Assembly: GCA_016745315.1 (NCBI GenBank)
Contig: CP066886.1
Coordinates: forward strand, 1,147,501 to 1,211,500
Reading direction: 5' to 3'
From: Arthrospira sp. PCC 9108
Lineage (GTDB): Bacteria; Cyanobacteriota; Cyanobacteriia; Cyanobacteriales; Microcoleaceae
Length of the DNA stretch: 64,000 nucleotides
In this document: positions 17,594 to 26,003 of the stretch, in pieces
How positions within the stretch are numbered: the stretch's first letter is position 1
Layout: every line of letters starts with the position of its first letter
The notes under the pieces: model-generated
What the model was told of the DNA's origin: nothing
The model's database searches: none
The model's input: the letters and a program-made list of their open reading frames with translations, nothing else
Program-made: the position numbers and the translations under genes

Positions 17594-18985
17594 TTACTGA
17601 TCTTGGGAAGAAGAATTTTCCGATTCAGGTAGTGGCTCTATACGTTCTATGCGAGCCCCTAAATCTTTCAACTTGAGATCTATGCGTTCATAACCGCGAT
17701 CGAGATGTTGTAAATCGGAAATGGTAGTTTCACCCTCAGCGGCTAAAGCAGCCAATACTAAAGCAGCTCCGGCTCTTAGGTCTGTAGCCCTTACTGGCGC
17801 ACCAGATAAAATAGGAACACCACTAACGATCGCCGTATTACCCTTCATGCGGATATCAGCCCCCATGCGAATCAACTCAGCCACATGGTGTAGGCGGTTC
17901 TCAAACACAGTTTCCGTAATCAGACTATTACCCTTACTCAGAGTCAGCAAAGACATAAAAGGAGCCTGCATATCTGTAGGGAAACCAGGATAGGGGAGGG
18001 TTTCGATATCTGTGGGTAGGATTTCCGGACCCGGAATAACCCGAATCACTTGATTATCTTCGGCGAGAATAGTTGAGCCAGTTTTCCGTAACTTAGCAAT
18101 CACGGCGGTGAGATGATCGGGAATAACCGGAGCCAGGGTTAGTTCAGAGCCAGTAATGGCGGCGGCTAATAAAAAAGTCCCCGCCTCAATGCGATCGGGG
18201 ATGATAGAATAATCCACCGAGTGCAGATGGCTAACTCCAGAGATGACTAATTTCTTAGTTCCCGCCCCCTCAATTTTAGCGCCCATAGCCCGACAGAAAT
18301 TAGCCAGATCAATAACTTCGGGTTCTTGAGCCGCGTTATCAATAATAGTTTCCCCATCTGCTAACACTGCGGCCATCATCAGGGTTTCCGTGGCTCCCAC
18401 ACTGGGATAATCCAGATAAATCTTAGCGCCTTTGAGACGGCGATCGCTCCCAGTCACGTATGCTTCAACTATGCCATGATCAATTTGCACATGAGCGCCC
18501 ATCGCTCGTAGTCCCTGAACATGGAGATCCACAGGTCTAGCACCAATAGCGCATCCTCCCGGTAGAGGAACCTTAGCTATCCCTAAGCGAGCCAAAAGCG
18601 GTCCGATAATAAAGAAACTAGCTCGAAGCTGACTAACTAACTCATAGGGTGCTTCAGAGTGAGTAAGTTCTCTGGCATTGATATCAATAATGCTACCATC
18701 TCGTTTGAGGTCTACCCCCACAGCCGATAGAATTTGCCCCATAGTGCCGACATCAACCAATGACGGAACATTCCGTAGCCGGCAATCTTCCGAACACAGT
18801 AGAGCGCCAGCCATGATGACTAGCGCCGCATTTTTAGCACCGCTGATAGCTACCTGTCCTTTCAGGGAAGAGCGGCCCGCTATTTTGATAATAGGCTGAT
18901 CGGCATCATACGCCGTAGGAACCTTAGATGAATTGAGAGTGAGTGTAATGGGTTTACCCTCCACAATTGGGTTTTGACTGTGCAT
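17594..18985 (-). CDS. murA: UDP-N-acetylglucosamine 1-carboxyvinyltransferase
   Basis: MurA adds enolpyruvate from phosphoenolpyruvate to UDP-GlcNAc, the first committed cytoplasmic step of peptidoglycan synthesis. The 463-aa protein has the two-domain EPSP-synthase-like fold. Visible family sequences are ISGAKNAAL near residue 43, the catalytic-loop Cys in LPGGCAIGARPVDLH near residue 143, YPSVGATETLMMAA, the DRIEAGTFLLAAA segment and RATDLRAGAALVLA. The N-terminal extension of about 25 residues relative to E. coli MurA is usual for cyanobacteria. No inhibitor-resistance change (Cys to Asp) is present. It stands alone between the M48 gene and a repeat region. Confidence 0.95.
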   Translation of the reverse strand: MHSQNPIVEGKPITLTLNSSKVPTAYDADQPIIKIAGRSSLKGQVAISGAKNAALVIMAGALLCSEDCRLRNVPSLVDVGTMGQILSAVGVDLKRDGSIIDINARELTHSEAPYELVSQLRASFFIIGPLLARLGIAKVPLPGGCAIGARPVDLHVQGLRAMGAHVQIDHGIVEAYVTGSDRRLKGAKIYLDYPSVGATETLMMAAVLADGETIIDNAAQEPEVIDLANFCRAMGAKIEGAGTKKLVISGVSHLHSVDYSIIPDRIEAGTFLLAAAITGSELTLAPVIPDHLTAVIAKLRKTGSTILAEDNQVIRVIPGPEILPTDIETLPYPGFPTDMQAPFMSLLTLSKGNSLITETVFENRLHHVAELIRMGADIRMKGNTAIVSGVPILSGAPVRATDLRAGAALVLAALAAEGETTISDLQHLDRGYERIDLKLKDLGARIERIEPLPESENSSSQDQ

Positions 18986-19213
18986 TGGTGGTTAATTTTT
19001 TTGTTCTGATTCTACCGGAAAGATTCTAAATGTCTAGGGGTAAAACAGGACACCATTCGTATAGATGGGGTTAAAACCCCTATTATACAAGGATTTGCGG
19101 CAATAATAAAACAGTATTAAGTTGGATGCCAATTTACCGTCGCCCCATAGACAAGGTAAAGATATCCCTGGGGAGGGGGGGTTGAATGTAGGGGCGGGTT
19201 CCGCTAAACGCTC
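18986..19213. other. Intergenic region upstream of murA
   Basis: About 230 bases with no supported gene. It contains GTAGGGGCGGGTTCCGCTAA at 19190-19209, the same tip as the REP-like insertion at 13344-13405, leading into the tandem array. The murA promoter should lie near 19000-19060; no clear -10/-35 pair was identified. Confidence 0.4.
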
Positions 19214-19570
19214 GCCACCACCGCAGCAATTTGGTAAACCCGCCCCGGCTTATAGGGGGTGTTTCTGGGAGGTGCGCCACCACCGCAGCAATTTGGTAAA
19301 CCCGCCCCGGCTTATAGGGGGTGTTTCTGGGAGGTGCGCCACCACCGCAGCAATTTGGTAAACCCGCCCCGGCTTATAGGGGGTGTTTCTGGGAGGTGCG
19401 CCACCACCGCAGCAATTTGGTAAACCCGCCCCGGCTTATAGGGGGTGTTTCTGGGAGGTGCGCCACCACCGCAGCAATTTGGTAAACCCGCCCCGGCTTG
19501 TAGGGGGTGTTTCTGGGAGGTGCGCCACCACCGCAGCAATTTGGTAAACCCGCCCCGGCTTGTAGGCGAT
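19214..19570. repeat. Six tandem copies of a 62-bp repeat
   Basis: Units start GCCACCACCGCAGCAATTTG at 19214, 19276, 19338, 19400, 19462 and 19524, an exact 62-bp period. Each holds AAACCCGCCCCGGCTT and GGGTGTTTCTGGGAGGTGC. The first four have CTTATAG and the last two CTTGTAG, so the array grew by unequal exchange. The open frames that cross it are low-complexity artefacts of the repeat. There are no spacers, so it is not CRISPR. Confidence 0.9.
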
Positions 19571-19590
19571 CGCATTATAGTGACATACCT

Positions 19591-19611
19591 CCTCGTCCTG
19601 AAGGAGCGAGG
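19591..19611. ncRNA. Hairpin of an IS200/IS605-type right end
   Basis: CCTCGTCCTGAAGGAGCGAGG forms a short stem-loop just downstream of a tnpB-like 3' remnant. Such hairpins mark the right end of IS200/IS605-type elements and the start of their guide (omega) RNA region. No intact element surrounds it. Confidence 0.4.
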
Positions 19612-19637
19612 ATTCCTTGACGCTTCACAGCAATGTG

Positions 19638-19800
19638 CTACCTAAGTATTCTTACCCTGGCTCTGCGTCCGTTTAGAGTCTCCCAATCCCCTGTGGCGAC
19701 TATGTTTAATTGTACTCAAGCCCAAAGCTGTTTGTCTTCAGGGATGTAGTTAAATATTGCCCCTCGGAACTGTCTAGGTGCGCTCTCATCGTAGCTATTT
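19638..19800 (-). pseudogene. tnpB 3' remnant (IS200/IS605-like)
   Basis: On the minus strand one frame reads VATGDWETLNGRRARVRILR and stop (19638). Upstream, in another frame, comes YLTTSLKTNSFGLE. Both are familiar from the C-termini of cyanobacterial TnpB proteins (recollection, not searched). No RuvC motifs or zinc ribbon remain. It indicates an old, mostly deleted insertion between the tandem array and ald. Confidence 0.45.
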
Positions 19801-20167
19801 CAACGGGTCTTGATCCTTATGACTTCTCTATTTGAGAACCAAGCCGTCCTAGAAGGCTATGCCTGAGTGTCATCGAAGTGCGATGCAGTGAGCTTGTCGA
19901 AGTGACGGGGTTTTAGACCCATTCTTCTGATAATGGTATTGATGCAGAGGTAGTACACAACAAGTTCTAATGTCGGAACTCGGTTTGTCGGGGCGATTTT
20001 TTGGCACTTTTGGTCTTAGTCCGGTGTTTTCAAGATAACCCAACCTATCGGATCTGCTGGATGCCAGAAAGCCAATGCTAGGCTATATTTTACCTGGTTG
20101 CCACACCTGCAAGGAATTTGTAGGGTGTGCAGTTCGGACATTCTCAGAAAATTAAGGTTGAGGTTAT
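19801..20167. other. Intergenic region upstream of ald
   Basis: About 370 bases without a supported gene. GTCATCGAAGTGCGATGCAG and the nearby TTGTCGAAGTGAC form short imperfect inverted copies at about 19868-19907. The rest holds the ald leader; an AAGGTTGAGG-type site lies before the ald ATG. Confidence 0.4.
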
Positions 20168-21253
20168 ATGGAAATTGGTGTCCCCAAAGAAGTTAAAGAT
20201 CAGGAATTTCGGGTGGGATTAAGCCCCAGTAGTGTCCGAGTCTGTTGTGAAAAAGGCCATCAGGTTTTTGTGGAAACACAAGCGGGGGTCGGGGCGGGAT
20301 TTTCTGACCAGGACTATCTCGAAGCAGGCGCTAAGGTGGTTTCCTCACCCACAGAAGCCTGGAATCGTGAATTGGTGGTCAAGGTCAAAGAACCCCTACC
20401 CTCAGAATATCCCTTTATTCAGAAGGGACAACTTCTATTCACTTATTTACATCTGGCGGCGGCTAGGGAATTGACCGAACACCTGATTAATAGTGGCGTG
20501 AATGCGATCGCCTACGAATCAGTAGAATTATCAGACCGACGCTTACCACTACTCACTCCCATGAGTATCATTGCGGGTCGCCTTTCCGTACAGTTTGGAG
20601 CCCGATATCTGGAACGCCAACAAGGGGGGCGAGGGGTTCTCCTGGGTGGTTTCCCCGGTGTGAAATCCGGTCATGTGGTGATTTTAGGTGGTGGTATCGT
20701 CGGCACGGAAGCCGCCCGCATTGCGGTTGGTATGGGTGCTATGGTGACAATTATTGATATTAATGTCGATCGCCTCTCCTATTTAGAAACTTTGTTTGGT
20801 TCCCGGGTAGAATTGCTTTACAGTAATTCAGCCCACATTGAGGCTACTGTTCCCCAGGCTGATTTACTCATTGGTGCGGTCTTGGTTCCAGGTTTTCGGA
20901 CTCCGATTTTAGTTTCCCGTGAATTGGTCGCTAAAATGCGCCCCGGTTCTGTATTAGTTGACGTGGCGGTTGACCAAGGCGGTTGTATTGAAACTCTGCG
21001 GCCTACTTCTCACACTCAACCAACTTATATTGAGTATGGGGTGGTTCATTATGGGGTTCCCAATATGCCGGGGGCTGTACCCAGTACGGCTACCCAAGCC
21101 TTAAATAATAGCACCTTGCCTTATGTTCTCAAATTAGGCGATCGTGGCATTCGCGCTTTAGCTGAAGATGCCGCTTTAGCTAAGGGTTTAAATGTCGAAA
21201 ATCACCAACTTGTTCATCCCGCCGTTAGGGAAGTTTTCCCTGATTTGGCTTAG
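20168..21253 (+). CDS. ald: Alanine dehydrogenase
   Basis: Catalyses reversible NAD-dependent oxidative deamination of L-alanine to pyruvate and ammonia in the cytoplasm. The 361-aa length is normal for the family. Visible features are the N-terminal MEIGVPKEVKDQEFRVGL, the substrate-binding Lys in VVKVKEPLPSEY, the catalytic His in FTYLHLAAARELT, the Rossmann GGGIVGTEAARIAVGMGA near residue 172 followed by the acidic DIN for NAD, and VDVAVDQGGC and NMPGAVPSTATQALNN near the C-terminus. All key residues appear present. It stands alone, downstream of a decayed insertion. Confidence 0.95.
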   Translation: MEIGVPKEVKDQEFRVGLSPSSVRVCCEKGHQVFVETQAGVGAGFSDQDYLEAGAKVVSSPTEAWNRELVVKVKEPLPSEYPFIQKGQLLFTYLHLAAARELTEHLINSGVNAIAYESVELSDRRLPLLTPMSIIAGRLSVQFGARYLERQQGGRGVLLGGFPGVKSGHVVILGGGIVGTEAARIAVGMGAMVTIIDINVDRLSYLETLFGSRVELLYSNSAHIEATVPQADLLIGAVLVPGFRTPILVSRELVAKMRPGSVLVDVAVDQGGCIETLRPTSHTQPTYIEYGVVHYGVPNMPGAVPSTATQALNNSTLPYVLKLGDRGIRALAEDAALAKGLNVENHQLVHPAVREVFPDLA

Positions 21254-21321
21254 GTTTAACTATCTATCTATCGCCGCCAGTTACTGATGGGGTGGTTGGC
21301 TCAACTGCCCCATTCTCTAAA

Positions 21322-22129
21322 GTTGATTTTTTATTCAAAAAAAAAAATTTTGTTCGGCCCCCTGAGCAGAGGGTTGACAACAGCCGGGAACTAATGATAA
21401 GATATTAAGATACAGTCTTATAATGTAAATATGTTTAATAATTTCAAAAAAGTCACCACTCCCATTATTTAAATGGTAGCACGAGCCCCCGCAAAAGCAA
21501 CCCCACCCCCCGAAAAAAAAAAATTTCGCAACAAAACTTAATTTTTTTTTACAAAAGTTAACACAAAGTTATTGACGCATATTGCGCTTGAGTTGTTCGA
21601 GTTCGTCATCCATTTCCCACTGACGAAACTGCTGTTCGAGTGGGTCAGGGGTGGCTTGAAAGCGAGTGTAATCATTTCCTTGGTTCCATCCCTGGGTTTC
21701 CCAAGATTTAGTTTGGGTAGTTTTAGCACTGTTGATTTTTTATTCAAAAAAAATTTGTTCGGCCCCCTGGGCAGAGGGTTGACAACAGCCGGGAACTAAT
21801 GATAAGATATTAAGATACAGTTTCATAATGAAAATATGTTTAAAAATTTCAAAAAAGTCACCACTCCCATTATCTAAATGGTAGCACGAGCCCCCCGCAA
21901 AAGCAACCCCACCCCCCGAAAAAAATTTTTCGCAACAAAACTTAATTTTTTTTACAAAAGTTAACACAAAGTTATTGACGCATATTGCGCTTGAGTTGTT
22001 CGAGTTCGTCATCCATTTCCCACTGACGAAACTGCTGTTCGAGTGGGTCAGGGGTGGCTTGAAAGCGAGTGTAATCATTTCCTTGGTTCCATCCCTGGGT
22101 TTCCCAAGATTTAGTTTGGGTAGTTTTAG
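21322..22129. repeat. Tandem duplication of about 405 bp
   Basis: Copy A (21322-about 21730) and copy B (21731-about 22129) are nearly identical, with small changes in A/T homopolymers and single bases. Each holds TTGATTTTTTATTCAAAA, GTTGACAACAGCCGGGAACT and the last 50 or so codons of the TIGR04376-type gene. Only copy B is continuous with the full gene. The shared point at the junction is TAGTTTTAG. Confidence 0.9.
21569..21727 (-). pseudogene. Duplicated 3' fragment of the TIGR04376-type gene
   Basis: The last 50 or so codons (TKSWETQGWNQGNDYTRF, QLKRNMRQ, stop) are repeated with no start codon or upstream part. It arose by the tandem duplication and is not expected to be expressed. Confidence 0.85.
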
Positions 22130-22553
22130 TGCGGTTGGCGGCGGATTCCTGCTGTTTAATTTTAACCTCTTTGCGTCGCTGTTGAATCTGGCGATAGAGT
22201 TCCTTAGACTTTTCGATGCGGTTTTTAACGCCCTGCATTTGTCCCCAGCGCTGATTTCCCTGTCGCAATAGGGAGGCTTCTCTTTCTTGTGCGGCTTCAG
22301 CGAGGTCAGGGCGGTTGGCGGCTTGTGCTTTAGCGACCCATTTATGCCATTTTTGGATATCTTGTGCGATCGCCAAAATTTCTTCAGTGCATTTCTTTTC
22401 CTCACGCTGTAGGTCAGCAATTAATCGGAGGGTGTCCTCTTCCTGTTGACGCAACTGTTCCTCAAGGGCTTGCAATTCCAGATCAGGATGATCTCGCAAA
22501 AATTCCTCTAGGCGGGTTTCCAGAAAGCGGCTGAAATCTTCAAATAAGCCCAT
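21972..22553 (-). CDS. TIGR04376-type cyanobacterial coiled-coil protein (193 aa)
   Basis: The start MGLFEDFSRFLETRLEEFL and the long charged coiled-coil (about residues 25-130) match the cyanobacteria-specific family I know as TIGR04376. The C-terminal QFRQWEMDDELEQLKRNMR is typical. It has no membrane segment and no catalytic motif, and the family function is unknown. The gene is intact; its 3' end is duplicated downstream in tandem. No operon partner is close. Confidence 0.75.
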   Translation of the reverse strand: MGLFEDFSRFLETRLEEFLRDHPDLELQALEEQLRQQEEDTLRLIADLQREEKKCTEEILAIAQDIQKWHKWVAKAQAANRPDLAEAAQEREASLLRQGNQRWGQMQGVKNRIEKSKELYRQIQQRRKEVKIKQQESAANRTKTTQTKSWETQGWNQGNDYTRFQATPDPLEQQFRQWEMDDELEQLKRNMRQ

Positions 22554-22652
22554 AATGATTGTCGGTGATGGCTATGACGGCTAATTATATTTTAGCGAAA
22601 TCTAGGGAGATCTCAACCAAAAGGAATAAGTTATTGGTAGGGTTGTCAGTAC

Positions 22653-23345
22653 CTAGGCCATAGATGATAGTGAACCAGGGGAAGATTTAGGGGAAGCTGT
22701 GGTAGCTAATGCGACGACTCCAGCTACTTTAATTTTTCTCAACTTCAAGGCTTGAATAGCAGCATTAACCGTAGCCCCAGTGGTATAAATATCATCAATA
22801 ATCAACACAGAACTGCGAGGGGGAAGGGTGTCTTTTCCGACTCGTAAAGCCCCCAGCAAATTTTGTTCTCGTTGTTGTCGGGATAAGCCGTGCAGGGCTT
22901 CGGTATTTTTGACCCTTTGTAAACCATGGGGTTTTATAGGTAAACCTGTAATTTCACAGAAGCCGCGCCCCAATAATTCTGCCTGATTAAAACCCCGTTT
23001 TTTGAGTTTATCGGGATGTAGGGGAATAGGAACTACAACTAAATTCTGGGGAACCCGGTTGACAGTATTGAGCCACCCCTCGGCTAGACAATAGCCTAAC
23101 ATTTTGGCGATTTGTGGGTTGCCATCATATTTTAAAGCAGCGATCGCTCGTTTGAGGACTCCCCCATAGCGACCCCAAACAAAAATCGACACCTGACCAG
23201 GGAATAGTCCTGGGTGGGTAAATTGACATTCTAACAATTGTTGTTGACAATAGTGGCAGAACTCCTGATCTGTAGGTCTTGCACAGAGGGGACATTCTGG
23301 CTTTAAAAAGAGATTAAAGACAGATTGAAGAATAGAATTAGTCAT
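22653..23345 (-). CDS. comF: ComF-family phosphoribosyltransferase-like protein
   Basis: An N-terminal zinc-ribbon (CPLCARP...FCHYC) precedes a type I phosphoribosyltransferase fold. The PRPP-binding signature is VLIIDDIYTTGATV near residue 184, and NLVVVPIPLHPDKLKKRGFNQ is the usual ComF motif. Of normal length (230 aa). In naturally transformable bacteria ComF works in the cytosol during DNA uptake, and cyanobacteria keep it for competence. The gene is divergent from nadK with about 90 bp between. Confidence 0.88.
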   Translation of the reverse strand: MTNSILQSVFNLFLKPECPLCARPTDQEFCHYCQQQLLECQFTHPGLFPGQVSIFVWGRYGGVLKRAIAALKYDGNPQIAKMLGYCLAEGWLNTVNRVPQNLVVVPIPLHPDKLKKRGFNQAELLGRGFCEITGLPIKPHGLQRVKNTEALHGLSRQQREQNLLGALRVGKDTLPPRSSVLIIDDIYTTGATVNAAIQALKLRKIKVAGVVALATTASPKSSPGSLSSMA

Positions 23346-23433
23346 GGCGAGTTAAAAAACAGAGAATCAGACAATTGCGGTGTTGGGCAATTTTGGTGGA
23401 TAATCATAGATTAAACCAAGGTTAACTGGGACT

Positions 23434-24352
23434 GTGCAGATTAAACAAGTCATCATTGCTCATAAATCTAGGGATAGGCTGAGTCAGCGTTGGGCGCAAC
23501 AATACGCCCGAGAATTTGAACGGCGGGGATGTCAGGTTTTGATGGGACCGAGTGGGGCGAAAGATAACCCCTACCCGGTGTTTCTAGCTTCTAGTAGTAG
23601 TCCTATCGATTTGGCGGTGGTATTAGGGGGAGATGGAACGGCTTTAGCAGCGGCGAGACATTTAGCGGAAGCAGGTATCCCCATTTTAGCGGCAAATGTG
23701 GGGGGCATTTAGGATTTTTAACTGAGTCCTTTGAGGATATAGAGGATACGGAAACGGTTATAGCTCGTTTATTTGAGGATCGCTACGCTATTGGACAGCG
23801 GATGATGTTACAGGCGTGCGTTTTTGAAGGTTCCCGCGATCACCTAGAACCGTTAAGCGATCGCTTTTGGCCCTAAACGAAATGTGCATCAAACCGGCTT
23901 CTGCGTATCGAATGCCTACTTCTATCTTAGAGATGGAGGTTGACGGGGAAGTAATTGATCAATATCAAGGGGATGGCTTAATTGTGGGAACCCCCACGGG
24001 GTCTACCTGTTATAATGCGTCTGCAGGCGGTCCGATTGTGCATCCGGGGATGGATGCGATCACTGTTAGTCCCATTTGTCCCCTCAGCTTTTCCAGTCGT
24101 CCTGTGGTAATTCCTTCGGGGTCAGTGGTCAGTATTTGGCCCCTAGCTGACCTCGAACATGATACTAAATTATGGACTGATGGGGTATTGGCTACATCGA
24201 TTTGGCCGGGACAGCGGGTTGATGTGAGGAAAGCAGACTGTCAGGCTAAATTTATCATTCTGCGGGAGGACTATTCGTTTTATCAAACCCTGCGGGAAAA
24301 ATTGCAATGGGCGGGGGCGAGAGTTAGACATATTAATAATCACCGGAATTAA
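23434..24352 (+). pseudogene. nadK: NAD kinase, two frameshifts
   Basis: ATP-NAD kinase makes NADP. The GTG start at 23434 begins QIKQVIIAHKSRD. The GGDG nucleotide motif (VVLGGDGTALAAAR) and the DGLIVGTPTGSTCYNASAGG motif are both present. A missing G in the G-run near 23702 (NVGG to HLGF) shifts the frame. A second indel in a T/G run near 23868 (SDRF to ALNEMCIKPA) shifts it again. All conserved blocks are otherwise in place over about 306 codons. Cyanobacteria usually carry two NAD kinases, so loss is conceivable, but two homopolymer shifts look like sequence errors. Confidence 0.85.
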
Positions 24353-24371
24353 TGCAATTAGACTAGGGTGA

Positions 24372-25994
24372 TCAAGGTTTTCCAACTTCCACATTTTGAT
24401 AAATGGTGACGGGATGATCAATGCCTTTAAAGGTGTAATCTCCCATTAGAGCAAATTGCTCAGGCGATCGCAACATTTGATAAGTCGCCTGACTAATGAC
24501 ACACTTTCCTGGGGGACAAATCGGCTCCATTCTCGCCGCCAAATTAATTGTTCCCCCCAAGACGGTATAATCTACTCGTTGGGAGCTACCGACATCCCCA
24601 ACTACCGCCCTACCGCTATTAATAGCAATACGCAGTTGTAGTGGTTCTGATAACTTACCTTCAGCGTTGAGTTTTTCTAGGCGTTCTAACATTCCTAAAG
24701 AGGCATGAACAGCGCGTTCTGCGTGGTCTGATTGCGCTTCAGGCGCGCCAAAAAACGCCATGATACAATCACCAATAAACTTATCTAAAGTTCCTCCCAG
24801 GGCAAAAACTTCCTGCAACATTTCCTCAAAAAAAGCATTAAGTAATGTCGCTAATTCCTGAGCAGGTAAGCGTTCAGAAAGGGCAGTAAAACCGACAATA
24901 TCAGCAAATAAAATACTAATTTCAGCATCTGTGGAAGGCAAACGGCCATTGTCTAAAGCGCCCACATTGATTAAGTGCTGTACGACCGCCGGGGTATGGT
25001 AGCGTTCCAGACGTTCACGGATAGTGCCTTCCCGCTGTAATTTTTGAGTAAGTAACCAACGTTGAACACTAGCCGCGACTAAATTTCCTAAGGCTGAGAA
25101 AAAGCTCAAATCTTCATCTCCGCCACGAGTCCAGTAGTCAAAGGAAAAATGAGCATCTCCATATAAAACACCTACGACATGATCCTCATCCCATAGGGGA
25201 ACTGCCAGACAAGATCGGATATCTTTAACTAGAATACTGGGTTCACTTTCAAAGCGTGTATCCTGTTGAGCATCAGCGGTTTTAATAGCAATTTTATCAC
25301 GAAAAACTCGCTGACAAATACTGCGACTAATCCAGCTTCCATCAATAGATATATCTGGGTTGTTACCGGATTTTTTCGAGGCTACTTTGACGAGTTCTAG
25401 TTGTCCGTCACCATTGAGATCAACGAGTAAAGCCAAGCGTTCAATAATGGGGATATCATGAAAAATCACGGACTGAGTTTGTGAGAAAATGGCATCAATA
25501 GACTCAGCACTATTCAAACATTTAGCAATTTCTACTAGGTCTTGTAGGCGGGCTACAGAGCGACGATAATTATTAATATCCTCATCAAATTGGGTGTTAC
25601 TTTGAATCCATTGTTGTTTAAGATCCTGAACCCGACCAATTAAATTAGTTCCTTCCACCAGAGTCCCAATTTTGCGCCCGCCATTTTTCTTGGTATCTGG
25701 TGCTAGGATATCTAAGCGGATCTGATCAATTCGCAACTGGTCGTTAAGTTTGAGGGGGTGAGGCTGGGTTAAGGATATATCATTTAGACAAGTGCCGTTT
25801 TTACTACCTAAATCTTCCACCCACCAACCACCATCAGTCCCTTTATAAATGCGGGTATGACGGCGCGATACTTCAATAAAAGGCAGTTGCAGGTTACACT
25901 CAGGCGATCGCCCAATAATAAATTCATTGCGATCGACCGGAATTAGCCTTTCGGGTTGGTTTTCAAGAATTAGTCGCAGCCTGAGTTCAGCCAT
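24372..25994 (-). CDS. Class III adenylate cyclase with FHA and GAF domains
   Basis: Makes cAMP from ATP. Domain order: FHA (residues 1-98; IIGRSPECNLQLP, SRRHTRIY, GSKNGTCLND), coiled-coil linker, GAF (about 160-330; CLAVPLWDEDHVVGVLYGD), and class III cyclase (about 355-530). Metal-binding aspartates sit in SILFADIVGFTALSER and DKFIGDCIMAFFGAP. The transition-state residues lie in YTVLGGTINLAARME. No transmembrane helix, so it is cytosolic. FHA suggests recruitment to phosphothreonine partners. The architecture matches FHA-GAF-cyclase proteins of filamentous cyanobacteria. It is convergent with nadK. Confidence 0.9.
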   Translation of the reverse strand: MAELRLRLILENQPERLIPVDRNEFIIGRSPECNLQLPFIEVSRRHTRIYKGTDGGWWVEDLGSKNGTCLNDISLTQPHPLKLNDQLRIDQIRLDILAPDTKKNGGRKIGTLVEGTNLIGRVQDLKQQWIQSNTQFDEDINNYRRSVARLQDLVEIAKCLNSAESIDAIFSQTQSVIFHDIPIIERLALLVDLNGDGQLELVKVASKKSGNNPDISIDGSWISRSICQRVFRDKIAIKTADAQQDTRFESEPSILVKDIRSCLAVPLWDEDHVVGVLYGDAHFSFDYWTRGGDEDLSFFSALGNLVAASVQRWLLTQKLQREGTIRERLERYHTPAVVQHLINVGALDNGRLPSTDAEISILFADIVGFTALSERLPAQELATLLNAFFEEMLQEVFALGGTLDKFIGDCIMAFFGAPEAQSDHAERAVHASLGMLERLEKLNAEGKLSEPLQLRIAINSGRAVVGDVGSSQRVDYTVLGGTINLAARMEPICPPGKCVISQATYQMLRSPEQFALMGDYTFKGIDHPVTIYQNVEVGKP

Positions 25995-26003
25995 GAAAAA
26001 TGA

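Noticed and set aside
19214..19570. Possible CRISPR array
   Set aside because: Repeats are directly adjacent with a 62-bp period and no variable spacers; no cas genes nearby.
19122..19645. Open frames of 66-87 codons on both strands across the 62-bp repeats
   Set aside because: They arise because 62-bp units shift the frame each time; they have no start context or family resemblance and mirror each other on both strands.
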